The notes below the pieces were generated by a model. That model was not told where the DNA came from and did not search any database. It saw nothing but the letters and a program-made list of their open reading frames with translations. This document shows, piece by piece, positions 7,150-14,819 of a stretch of DNA of 36,777 bases. Position 1 is the stretch's first letter. Every line of letters starts with the position of its first letter. A program made the translations under genes and the position numbers. Source of the DNA: CAYOZL01 sp964408435 (GTDB lineage Bacteria; Bdellovibrionota_C; UBA2361; SZUA-149; CAYOZL01); assembly GCA_964408435.1 (NCBI GenBank), contig CAYOZL010000018.1, forward strand, positions 1 to 36,777, given 5' to 3'.

Positions 7150-8199
7150 ATGAATTTGAATGAACAAATTTTTGAAAATGCTTTAAGAGAAATACTTTCT
7201 AGCCTAGAAGAAGACAAAGAAAATAAAAACTTTTTTAGTAACTCACATAAACAAAACAATAAAAAGATTTCTGTAATTTACGAAATAGCTAGATTACACA
7301 ATCTGCATATTATTTTTGGAAAATATTTCCACTCATCTATTTTAAGAGAAAACAAAGAATATCAACTTTTCATAAATGATTTTTTACACAATAGAAAAAG
7401 AAATATTTTCCAAATAAGTAGTTTTTTACAACTCTCTAAACAGCTAGAGCTACACGATATCAAACCTATTTTTTGGAAAGGCATACATTATCATTTACTT
7501 TACTATCCGAAGTCTATTCCAAGACAAATGGGAGATATTGATTTAGAAATAGAGCCTGAGAACTTATCAAAATTTAATGAAATAATGCTCTCACTTAATT
7601 ACAAATCCAAGAGAGTTGCTAAAGAGGCTGTTCACTACACAAATTCAAATTCAGTAAAATTTGATGTGCATACAAAAGTAAAACTCTTTAAAAATAGAGC
7701 TCCTGACTTAAGAAGGAAAAAAGTTAAGTATAATAATCATAGTTTTTTTGTTTTAGAACCTCATGCAGAGCTTAAACTTTGCTTAGATCATAGTCTTGGG
7801 CATATGAAAGACCAAGGTCTAAATCTAAGAGCGTTTCTAGACACTTGGCTTATAATTACTAAAAACTATAATGAATTAGAGCTTAAAAAACTACAAGAAC
7901 TTCTACAAAATAAAAAACATAAAATACTACTTGGTAGCATTATTACATTTATGAAAAATTACACTAATTTTAATATTGAGAAACTAAACTACTATGAGAA
8001 ATATTCACTCAAGATAGAAATACCAGAGCTTACTTCTCAATGTAAAGTTGCAAGATTTGGCCTATATCAACGAAAAAGAACTTATCTAAAACTTATCTTA
8101 TCAAGCCTTAGGTTAATAAAAGACAAAACAAAGATAGCTCCGAATATTCACGATGTAATAAAGTCACATAAAAAATTTAATATGATTCATCTTGATTAA
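7150..8199 (+). CDS. NTP_transf_5-type nucleotidyltransferase
   Basis: This 349-residue protein has the main marks of the uncharacterised NTP_transf_5 family (PF14907 type). They are FWKGIHYHLLYYP (from about residue 108), the metal-binding MGDIDLEIEP (127-136, D129 and D131), KFDVHTKVK, FFVLEPHAELKLCLDHSLGH and LNLRAFLDTWLI. Members are predicted to transfer a nucleotide or phosphate group and often occur in polysaccharide or peptide-modification clusters, including some with HPr-kinase-like genes (family knowledge from memory). It ends the cassette. Its TAA lies two bases from the stop of the opposing DUF59 gene, leaving no room for a separate terminator. Confidence 0.8.
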   Translation: MNLNEQIFENALREILSSLEEDKENKNFFSNSHKQNNKKISVIYEIARLHNLHIIFGKYFHSSILRENKEYQLFINDFLHNRKRNIFQISSFLQLSKQLELHDIKPIFWKGIHYHLLYYPKSIPRQMGDIDLEIEPENLSKFNEIMLSLNYKSKRVAKEAVHYTNSNSVKFDVHTKVKLFKNRAPDLRRKKVKYNNHSFFVLEPHAELKLCLDHSLGHMKDQGLNLRAFLDTWLIITKNYNELELKKLQELLQNKKHKILLGSIITFMKNYTNFNIEKLNYYEKYSLKIEIPELTSQCKVARFGLYQRKRTYLKLILSSLRLIKDKTKIAPNIHDVIKSHKKFNMIHLD

Positions 8200-8201
8200 A
8201 A

Positions 8202-8519
8202 CTAAAGAATACCCATTAAGCCTTTAAGCTCATCATTAGGCTCCCAAGGTGGTTGAAAAACTACCTCTACATCTACTTCTTTAACTTCATCGATTTTTTC
8301 AGCCTCTTCTTTAACTTTTCCAACTAATTCAGGCCCTGCTGGACAAGCCATTGAAGTAAAAGTCATAGTTACTTTTAAAAGCCCTTCATCGCTTAAATCA
8401 AAGCCATATATTAAACCCATAGTCCAAATATCAATAAAAAGTTCAGGGTCGACTACTGCTTTAAAAGCCTCTATTATACGATCATTAACACTTAAATTAA
8501 CTTTTGAATCATCAGCCAT
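8202..8519 (-). CDS. MIP18/DUF59 family iron-sulfur assembly protein (PaaD/SufT-like)
   Basis: This is a 105-residue MIP18-domain protein of the kind that helps insert or traffic Fe-S clusters. Visible are NDRIIEAFKAVVDPEL, the GLIYGFDL strand, the cysteine C59 in TFTSMACPAGPEL (the family's reactive Cys-Pro), and the C-terminal VVFQPPWEPND with the family's PPW. An open frame extends 156 bp further upstream, but that part is antisense to the acyl-CoA dehydrogenase and lacks family similarity, so I start at ATG 8519, with GAGGT 11 bases upstream. This ATG shares bases with the ATG of the divergent neighbour (CATG at 8517-8520). The single-cysteine form and short length fit PaaD/SufT-like proteins. 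Confidence 0.88.
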   Translation of the reverse strand: MADDSKVNLSVNDRIIEAFKAVVDPELFIDIWTMGLIYGFDLSDEGLLKVTMTFTSMACPAGPELVGKVKEEAEKIDEVKEVDVEVVFQPPWEPNDELKGLMGIL

Positions 8520-9675
8520 GTCAAATATATACCTCGAAGAACATAAAATATTTAAAAAGAGTATACGCAAATTCTGTGAAAAAGAAATACTTCCCCTTGT
8601 AGACGAATGGGAAGATCTTGGATTCTTTCCAGATACTCTATTTGAAAGATTAGGAAATGATGGCTTCTTAGGCATTCTAATTGACGAAAAATGGGGTGGA
8701 GTTGGAAAAGACTTAAGCTACGCATCTGCGTGGTGCGAGGAAATTGGCAGAGTTCCTGCAAATGGACTTGCTATCGCAATAAATATGCACTCTTTAGTAA
8801 TTACTCCAACTTTAGAGCGCTTTGGAAGTGATGAAGCAAAAGAAAAATTTTTAGAAGATGCAGTTCTCGGGAAAGCTATTGGAGCATACGCATTTACTGA
8901 ACCCGGGGCAGGAAGTGATTTAAGCAATATTCAAACTAAAGCAGTAAAAGACGGGGATCACTTCATAATTAACGGTAGTAAAACTTTTATTACAAACGGG
9001 GCTCGTGCAAAGTTTATTCTTGTTTTAACTAAAACTGATACAAATTCAGGCTACAATGGCTTTACTACCTTTGTAGTTGATACTTCTTTGCCAGGTTTTT
9101 CAGTAACTAGAACATTAGATAAATTAGGTTGGCATAGCTCAGATACAGCTGAAATTAACTTTGATAACCTAAAAGTGCATAAATCTATGATTTTAGGGAA
9201 AGAAGGACATGGCTGGAAACAAGCTATGAGTTCACTAGAGTGGGAAAGACTAATGTTAACCCTAACTGCAACTGCTGGGGCTCTAAAATGCCTGGAAGAT
9301 ACAATTCAGTACTGTGACGAAAGAAAGGCTTTTGGGAAGAAGATCTCTGAATTTGCTCATACTAAGAAGGTAATTAGCACTAGTTACGCGAGATTAATTG
9401 CTGGACGTGCACTTTGCCATAGATGTTTAGCTGACTTAATTGCTGGAAAAGACGTAAGAGTAATGGTTAGTGTTGCAAAGCAAAGCATTTGCGAGTTTGC
9501 AATTAAAGTTGCTGATAAATGCTTACAACTTCATGGTGGTTACGGTTATACAACTGAGTTTAAACCTGAGAGATGGTTAAGAGATTTAAGGCTTAATACT
9601 ATTGGTGGCGGAACAAGTGAAATAATGTCTCAAGTGGCAATTAAGCAGATTCAAAAAGATAAAAAACTTCCTTAA
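8518..9675 (+). CDS. Acyl-CoA dehydrogenase, long-chain/isovaleryl-type active site
   Basis: This 385-residue FAD flavoprotein should oxidise an acyl-CoA to the enoyl-CoA (fatty acid or branched-chain catabolism). Family motifs are AYAFTEPGAGSD (125-134), INGSKTFITNG, the DERKAFGKKISEF segment, LQLHGGYGYTTEFKPERWLRD and GGGTSEIM. The last motif lacks the Glu of the medium-chain EGT site. Instead E243 in LEWERLML sits where isovaleryl- and long-chain enzymes carry their catalytic base, so the enzyme should be active with that geometry. The start at 8518 fits the usual N-terminus (MSNIYLEEHKIFKKSIRKF); no later Met would keep the first helix. Its upstream control region must lie within the opposing DUF59 gene. 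Electron acceptor genes are not nearby. Confidence 0.95.
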   Translation: MSNIYLEEHKIFKKSIRKFCEKEILPLVDEWEDLGFFPDTLFERLGNDGFLGILIDEKWGGVGKDLSYASAWCEEIGRVPANGLAIAINMHSLVITPTLERFGSDEAKEKFLEDAVLGKAIGAYAFTEPGAGSDLSNIQTKAVKDGDHFIINGSKTFITNGARAKFILVLTKTDTNSGYNGFTTFVVDTSLPGFSVTRTLDKLGWHSSDTAEINFDNLKVHKSMILGKEGHGWKQAMSSLEWERLMLTLTATAGALKCLEDTIQYCDERKAFGKKISEFAHTKKVISTSYARLIAGRALCHRCLADLIAGKDVRVMVSVAKQSICEFAIKVADKCLQLHGGYGYTTEFKPERWLRDLRLNTIGGGTSEIMSQVAIKQIQKDKKLP

Positions 9676-9793
9676 AAAGAAGATAGGAAATTTAGCTTTA
9701 GCAGTTTAAAAAATAGATCGTTTGACGTTCTTTTAGGATCGCTCTCCGCCTGTAGAGATTAGTAAGGTATTTAGCGAGCTTCTTTCGAATTGT

Positions 9794-9814
9794 CTCTAAT
9801 TATTTTAATTAGAG
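9794..9814. terminator. Hairpin between converging genes
   Basis: The sequence CTCTAATTA (9794-9802), TTT, TAATTAGAG (9806-9814) forms a 9-bp A/T-rich stem that spans the TAA of the minus-strand fusion gene. It lies 119 bp after the acyl-CoA dehydrogenase stop. It could end transcription from either side, but there is no clear T run on the minus strand and only a short T-rich TCTTTA on the plus strand, so the call is weak. The rest of 9676-9793 shows nothing recognisable. Confidence 0.35.
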
Positions 9815-12072
9815 TCTTTAATTTCTCCAATTAAATCTGTTTTCATTAACCGTACTATTTCTTCGTAGGGGTAACATTGTCCCAAGAGCCACATTAGTTT
9901 TGTTGACACTGCTTCCATACTCATTTCTTCTGCTGGAATAACGCCATACTTGAGAGTTTTACGACCTACTTCATTAACCATCATAGATGCTTTTCCAGTT
10001 CCAACTTGAGTCATTACTACTATCGGTATTTGTACTTTATGAGCTAATTTCAATTGCTGGTGCAGAGCATGCGGAATATCTCCAGAGCCAAATGCTCTAA
10101 TAATAATTCCTCTGCACTTACTTTTAATTAAATTAGAAATTTGATCGAGCCCCGTACCGGGTAAAAGAGAGACGCAAGCGATGTTTTTCTCAAAATCTGC
10201 TCTAACAGTAAGTGGAAAATCATGTCGATAGGGAAGATCTTTCATAAGATCAGCTCGAACACCAAAGAAACCGACCTCTCCTCTCGCTCTGAAGGAATCA
10301 AAGCTTACATAATCATACTCAGAAACTTTCTTTGCATGTATGCCCTTTATTACCCTTGAGCCAAAAATTAGATAAACTCCCGATATATCTAGTGCACAGA
10401 ACTTTGCTGCGTTAAGTATATTTAGCTTTGCATCATTCGCAATTTCTCTTAATGGGACTTGGGCCCCCGTTAAAACGACAGGCTTGCCAATTCCTTGTAA
10501 AGCAAAACTTAATGCAGAGCTTGCATAAGCCATCGTATTTGTACCCATAAAGATTATAAAAGCGTCATAACTACTGTATTTCCTATTTATAAGCTCGGCA
10601 ATCTTTGTCCATAGCTTAGGTGTTGCATCAGTTGAATCTATATTGGCTAAACTTTTAAAGTGAATTTCGTTTATTTTTTTTATCTCTGGGAAAAGCTTTA
10701 AAAAATCTGGATGAGATTTTTTTTCGCTTGTACCATGAGAATTAATTGACTGCGAGATTGTTCCTCCACAAGCAATGTATAGAACCTTTGGTATTTTTTT
10801 ATTACCTGAAGAAAATACTGGACTAGTATAAGAAGTTTTAATTTTATTTGAGCTTAACTTCAGGCTTTTACAGAAAAGGTGGGAAAGCCCTCTAGCAAGA
10901 TAAGCTTGGTGAGAGTTAAAAGGTTCTTTATAGCTTAGATTTAATCTTTTTTTGAAGTTAGAGTTGTTTAGGATTATTTCAGCAACTTTAAGTGAAGTTC
11001 CCCACGATAGAGTTAATCCTGAACCTCCGTGTCCATAATTATGAATTACATGCCTTGAGTTAGAAAGATCTGATAACTCCACTCTAATTCCATCTTCTCT
11101 TAGAAACCTATATCCCTCTACTGCTTTTATAGGATAATTTTTTATATCTATACCAGTGCTTTCTAAAAGTATTTCGCGATTTAAATCAAACATGACTTTA
11201 GGGAATTCTATCCCATTAAGCTTTCTTGTATTACAAAGAAAACCTTCTCCTTCCCATCTTCCTTTGGGACTAAGTATCCCCTTAAGCCTTGAGCCCCCCA
11301 AAACTAAATTATTAGTCCTAGGATATGAATACACATCTCCTGATCCTTTACTGGTCTTGTATCCTTGCCTAGGAGTATAATTATAAGAAAATAAACTTCC
11401 GCTTTCTTTAGAGATGGGTAGATTTTTAGTTTCTACGAGCAAAAGCTGACCTCTAACGAAAAACAACTCAGAGCTGTCTTCGAAAATTTTTCTTGTTCCA
11501 TGTCCTAAACAATTAACGATAAGCTGAGCATTTGGAAGATTATCCGGAGTAAAGTTTTTGACTTTTTTAACAGAGCCTCCAAGCGCAGTATAAAATTGGA
11601 ATAGAAAAGGTAGATAACTATCAACTTCTGAAAAAAAGCAGTCAAAACACCATCCATTTAGCTTTATTGCTTTTTTTCTTCTAACCAGAATGTTATCTTT
11701 TTCGGAGTTCAGTAATTTAAGATTATCAAGGTTTGCTAAGTAGTCAGGTTGAAGAATTGATGATTCGAACAACTCAAAATGTTTTTGTTGGCGCACCCCT
11801 GAGGTGGCTGCCAGTGAAATTAGTTTATAAATATTTATACTATCTAATAATAGTCGATTTAGGCTAGATGCCTTAACAGAGTGAGGAATCACTGATCCAC
11901 TAGCATAAAGGCTTGCAAATAGTGGATCATTGAAATTTTTTAAGATTCTTTCTTTGTCAGCAAAGGCTTGAGAAAGAAGTTGCGTTTTTGCACCAAGGAT
12001 CTGAAGAACAATCCCTGTTGTTACAGCATTCAAACCTCCGCCTAAAATTGGAATCACACTAGATCGAGACAT
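9805..12072 (-). CDS. D-amino acid oxidase-like / type I asparaginase fusion protein
   Basis: One uninterrupted 755-residue frame holds two enzymes. Residues 1-385 are a D-amino acid oxidase-like FAD domain, with the dinucleotide motif GGGLNAVTTG (11-20) and the family signature VIHNYGHGGSGLTLSWG (342-358). After a linker, residues 428-745 are a type I asparaginase. They contain IACGGTIS with the nucleophile-type Thr438, IDSTDATP, MGTNTMAYASSALSF (from 509), VVLTGAQVPL, the Lys region IHAKKVSEYDYVSFDSF and the C-terminal GVIPAEEMSMEAVSTKLMWLLG. The canonical GTDTM is GTNTM (Asn512), so the conserved catalytic Asp is lost. One reading is consecutive handling of D-asparagine/D-aspartate, giving an oxo-acid, ammonia and peroxide; this is inference. 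No signal peptide is seen, so it is cytosolic. It is monocistronic, with no strong ribosome site. Confidence 0.85.
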   Translation of the reverse strand: MSRSSVIPILGGGLNAVTTGIVLQILGAKTQLLSQAFADKERILKNFNDPLFASLYASGSVIPHSVKASSLNRLLLDSINIYKLISLAATSGVRQQKHFELFESSILQPDYLANLDNLKLLNSEKDNILVRRKKAIKLNGWCFDCFFSEVDSYLPFLFQFYTALGGSVKKVKNFTPDNLPNAQLIVNCLGHGTRKIFEDSSELFFVRGQLLLVETKNLPISKESGSLFSYNYTPRQGYKTSKGSGDVYSYPRTNNLVLGGSRLKGILSPKGRWEGEGFLCNTRKLNGIEFPKVMFDLNREILLESTGIDIKNYPIKAVEGYRFLREDGIRVELSDLSNSRHVIHNYGHGGSGLTLSWGTSLKVAEIILNNSNFKKRLNLSYKEPFNSHQAYLARGLSHLFCKSLKLSSNKIKTSYTSPVFSSGNKKIPKVLYIACGGTISQSINSHGTSEKKSHPDFLKLFPEIKKINEIHFKSLANIDSTDATPKLWTKIAELINRKYSSYDAFIIFMGTNTMAYASSALSFALQGIGKPVVLTGAQVPLREIANDAKLNILNAAKFCALDISGVYLIFGSRVIKGIHAKKVSEYDYVSFDSFRARGEVGFFGVRADLMKDLPYRHDFPLTVRADFEKNIACVSLLPGTGLDQISNLIKSKCRGIIIRAFGSGDIPHALHQQLKLAHKVQIPIVVMTQVGTGKASMMVNEVGRKTLKYGVIPAEEMSMEAVSTKLMWLLGQCYPYEEIVRLMKTDLIGEIKDSN

Positions 12073-12244
12073 TTTACTTTTCTAAATATTCTATTAACTT
12101 ATAACTTCTCTACTAGCTAAAGAAAAGAAAGTTTTAACTTACACCATTTTAAAACTCTATAATGTCAATGATTTTATACGCTTCAATATTCAAGAGTCGA
12201 TCGGCTCTTATTTAATTTCTGCTAAATTCTTAAACTCAAGACAT

Positions 12245-12269
12245 AAAAAAGGCAGCTGTAATAGCTGCC
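12245..12269 (-). terminator. Intrinsic terminator of the histone-like gene
   Basis: On the minus strand the perfect 7-bp stem GGCAGCT/AGCTGCC with loop ATTAC is followed directly by six T. It lies 24 bp past the TAA of the lysine-rich gene as read in its true frame, which supports that stop over the longer frame-shifted one. The remaining intergenic stretch to 12073 holds a short hairpin, AAGAG...CTCTT, near 12192-12209, with no other clear signal. Confidence 0.85.
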
Positions 12270-12292
12270 CCTTTATAGAAACAAAAACTAAG

Positions 12293-13392
12293 TTATCTTT
12301 TTTTCTTCTTCTTAGCAGTTGACTTCTTTTTAGCTGGCTTTCTCTTAGCCGTCTTTTTCTTAGTAGACTTCTTCTTAGCAGTAGTCTTCTTTTTAGTAGC
12401 TTTTTTCTTAGTAGTCTTCTTCTTAGCAGTCGACTTTTTCTTAGCTGGCTTTTTCTTAGCCGTCTTTTTCTTAGTCGTCTTCTTTTTAGTAGACTTCTTC
12501 TTAGCAGTCGACTTCTTCTTAGATGGCTTTTTCTTAGCCGTCTTTTTCTTAGTAGCCTTCTTCTTAGTAGTAGCCTTCTTCTTAGTAGTAGTCTTCTTCT
12601 TTTTAGCAGTCGACTTCTTTTTCGTAGTAGTCTTCTTTTTCTTCTTAGTAGTAGACTTCTTCTTTTTAGTCGTAGTCTTCTTTTTCTTCTTAGCAGTAGA
12701 CTTCTTCTTTTTAGTCGTAGTCTTCTTTTTAGTAGCCTTTTTCTTAGTAGTCTTCTTCTTAGCAGTTGACTTCTTCTTAGCCGGCTTTTTCTTAGCCGTC
12801 TTTTTCTTAGTAGCCTTCTTCTTAGTAGTAGTCTTCTTNNNNNNNNNNNNNNNNNNNNNNNNNNNNNNNNNNNNNNNNNNNNNNNNNNNNNNNNNNNNNN
12901 NNNNNNNNNNNNNNNNNNNNNNNNNNNNNNNNNNNNNNGCTTTTTCTTAGCCGTCTTTTTCTTAGTAGCCTTCTTCTTAGTAGTAGTCTTCTTCTTTTTA
13001 GCAGTCGACTTCTTTTTCGTAGTAGTCTTCTTTTTCTTCTTAGTAGTAGACTTCTTCTTTTTAGTCGTAGTCTTCTTTTTCTTCTTAGCAGTAGACTTCT
13101 TCTTTTTAGTCGTAGTCTTCTTTTTAGTAGCCTTTTTCTTAGTAGTCTTCTTCTTAGCAGTTGACTTCTTCTTAGCCGGCTTTTTCTTAGCCGTCTTTTT
13201 CTTAGTAGCCTTCTTCTTAGTAGTAGTCTTCTTTTTCTTAGCCGTAGTCTTCTTCTTTTTAGAAGTTGTCTTTTTCTTCTTAGCTGAAGTACGTGCTGGC
13301 TTTTTTCTTTTCGCCGCCGACTTACGTTTCGTCGTTGACTTTTTCTTAGCAGGCTTTTTCTTAGCTGCTGTTTTTTTCTTCTTAGCTGCCAT
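12293..13392 (-). CDS. Lysine-rich histone H1/Hc2-like repeat protein (interrupted by an N gap)
   Basis: The protein is almost entirely Lys, Thr, Ala, Ser and Pro in units such as KKKTTTKKKATKKKTAKKKPA. It resembles the DNA-binding tails of histone H1, AlgP and chlamydial Hc2, so it is probably a nucleoid-compacting protein. I start at ATG 13392 (MAAKKKKTAAKKK), with GGGAG about 11 bases upstream, not at the ATG 18 bp earlier, which has no ribosome site. The 100-N gap at 12839-12938 shifts the apparent frame and gives a false Arg/Leu-rich half. Both flanks share 55 identical bases; merging them removes 155 bp, restores the Lys frame throughout and gives 315 codons ending TAA at 12293. A repeat of unknown copy number may be missing, so the true length is uncertain. 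Confidence 0.85.
12606..13233 (-). repeat. Long near-perfect tandem duplication inside the histone-like gene
   Basis: The 233 bases at 12606-12838 are identical to 13001-13233. If the gap is closed through the shared 55 bases, the period is 240 bp, or 80 codons, so the copies are in frame. Exact DNA identity, including synonymous positions, implies very recent duplication or ongoing homogenisation. Shorter 18-bp and 15-bp Lys-coding units repeat within each copy. Confidence 0.8.
12839..12938. other. Assembly gap 1 (100 N) in a coding repeat
   Basis: A run of exactly 100 N, the conventional size for an unknown gap. The 55 bases before it (12784-12838) equal the 55 bases after it (12939-12993), so the contig ends probably overlap rather than being separated. 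Closing by the overlap is in frame for the Lys-rich protein; the literal 100 bases are not. Confidence 0.9.
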
Positions 13393-13529
13393 AGCTATTA
13401 TGTCTCCCATGTTGATAATAAATAATTAGTTTGCAGAAAGTTTTTTATTTTTCTAAAAATAAATTTCAAAAAAATTCTAAAAAAATCTACTTGCTAATCA
13501 AATAGAAATTGTAGCTTTGAAACAACAAT

Positions 13530-13545
13530 CACTATAGTTATAGTG
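13530..13545. promoter_or_regulatory. Palindromic operator-like site upstream of the histone-like gene
   Basis: CACTATAGTTATAGTG is a perfect inverted repeat (7-bp arms, 2-bp centre) about 140 bp upstream of the histone-like start, in a 226-bp AT-rich spacer. A consensus-like TTGACA (minus strand, 13571-13576) lies further upstream, but no -10 box sits at a normal distance from it. The palindrome could be an operator or part of a promoter; the call rests on symmetry alone. Confidence 0.3.
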
Positions 13546-13618
13546 CATTTTTCAATATAGTAACAATATTTGTCAACTATTTTTTATTTACTTTAATATT
13601 TAAATTCGAAAAAAACGA

Positions 13619-14719
13619 CTAAACATTAAAACGAAAATGCACTACATCTCCATCACAGATGACGTAAGTTTTACCTTCGATTCGTAAAAGACCTTTATCT
13701 TTTGCTCCTTGCTCACCGTTATTTTGTAAAAAATCATCATAAGAAACAACTTCTGCACGAATAAATCCTTTTTCAAAATCGCTATGAATTACTCCTGCAG
13801 CTTGCGGTGCAAATGAGTTTTTTCTAAGCGTCCAAGCTCTTGTTTCTTTTGGCCCAGAGGTGAAAAAAGTAATTAAATTCAACATCTTAAAGCCTTGTTG
13901 CGCTAATCTATCTAAACCTGAAAACTTCAATCCTAAGTCTGCTAAAAACTCTTTTCTCTCACTTTGATCTAGTTGCGAAATCTCTGATTCAACCACTCCA
14001 GAGATAACTACTACTTCTGCTTTCTTTTCTTTTGCAATATTAAACAATTCTTTTAAACTTTCGCTAACATCATCATCTTTTGTTTTAGAAACCTCTGACT
14101 CATCAACATTTGCAACATAGAACATTGGTTTAGAAGTAATTAGATCTAAGTTTTTAAGTAAATCTTCCTCATCTTCTACGGTGTTTAACATTACTCCTTG
14201 GTCTAAATGCTTCTTAGCGAACTCTAAAGAAGTCATTAATGATTTCGCTTCCTTATCTCCACTTTTAGCTTTCTTTTGAGTTCTTTGTATTCTTTTTTCT
14301 ACTGATTCTAAGTCTGATAACAACAATTCTGTTTCAATTACTTCGATATCTGATTTTGGAGAGATTTTTCCATCAACATGCACTATATTTTCGTCTTCAA
14401 AACATCTAACAACGTGTGCAATCGCATCAACAGAGCGAATATGACCTAAAAATTGATTTCCTAAGCCTTCTCCTTTCGAAGCGCCTTTAACTAAACCTGC
14501 AATATCAACAAACTCTATTGTTGTTGGAATTGCTTTTTCTGACTTAGAAATCTCAACTAAACTATCCAATCTAGCATCAGGAACCGGAACTATGCCCGTA
14601 TTTGGCTCTATAGTGCAAAAAGGGTAATTTGCCGCTTCAGCGCCAGCATTTGTAAGCGCGTTGAATATCGTTGATTTTCCAACGTTTGGAAGTCCTACTA
14701 TACCACAATTAAATCCCAT
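13619..14719 (-). CDS. ychF: Redox-regulated ATPase YchF (OLA1/Obg-related)
   Basis: This highly conserved 366-residue cytosolic P-loop protein binds ribosomes and prefers ATP to GTP. G1 is GLPNVGKST (9-17) and G3 is DIAG (72-75) followed by LVKGASKGEGLGNQFL. The G4 position reads NVDE (204-207) instead of NKxD, the change that relaxes guanine specificity in this family. A coiled coil lies between the G motifs. The C-terminal TGS domain (about 283-366) includes TSGPKETRAWTLRKN, APQAAGVIHSDFEKGFIRAEV and GDVVHFRFNV. Length and both ends are typical. It stands alone on the minus strand, with a T run directly after the stop but no clear hairpin. Confidence 0.97.
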   Translation of the reverse strand: MGFNCGIVGLPNVGKSTIFNALTNAGAEAANYPFCTIEPNTGIVPVPDARLDSLVEISKSEKAIPTTIEFVDIAGLVKGASKGEGLGNQFLGHIRSVDAIAHVVRCFEDENIVHVDGKISPKSDIEVIETELLLSDLESVEKRIQRTQKKAKSGDKEAKSLMTSLEFAKKHLDQGVMLNTVEDEEDLLKNLDLITSKPMFYVANVDESEVSKTKDDDVSESLKELFNIAKEKKAEVVVISGVVESEISQLDQSERKEFLADLGLKFSGLDRLAQQGFKMLNLITFFTSGPKETRAWTLRKNSFAPQAAGVIHSDFEKGFIRAEVVSYDDFLQNNGEQGAKDKGLLRIEGKTYVICDGDVVHFRFNV

Positions 14720-14819
14720 AAAATCTCACTTAATATGATTCTTAATAAATTCTAAAATTAAGTATATTTCTCTAATTTATCGATTACAAGCAAGTTCAAT
14801 AAGATATTCAGTTATGTAG

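Noticed and set aside
8520..8675. N-terminal extension of the DUF59 protein
   Set aside because: The added 52 residues are Ser/Arg-rich shadow sequence antisense to the acyl-CoA dehydrogenase, and the family begins near the Met at 8519.
12208..12838. Arg/Leu-rich reading frame forming the C-terminal half of a longer protein across gap 1
   Set aside because: It exists only because 100 N is the wrong length. The Lys-rich frame on the same strand continues to TAA 12293 and is restored by overlap closure.
13571..13576. Consensus -35 box TTGACA for the histone-like gene
   Set aside because: No acceptable -10 sequence lies 16-18 bp downstream, so it was not called as a promoter.
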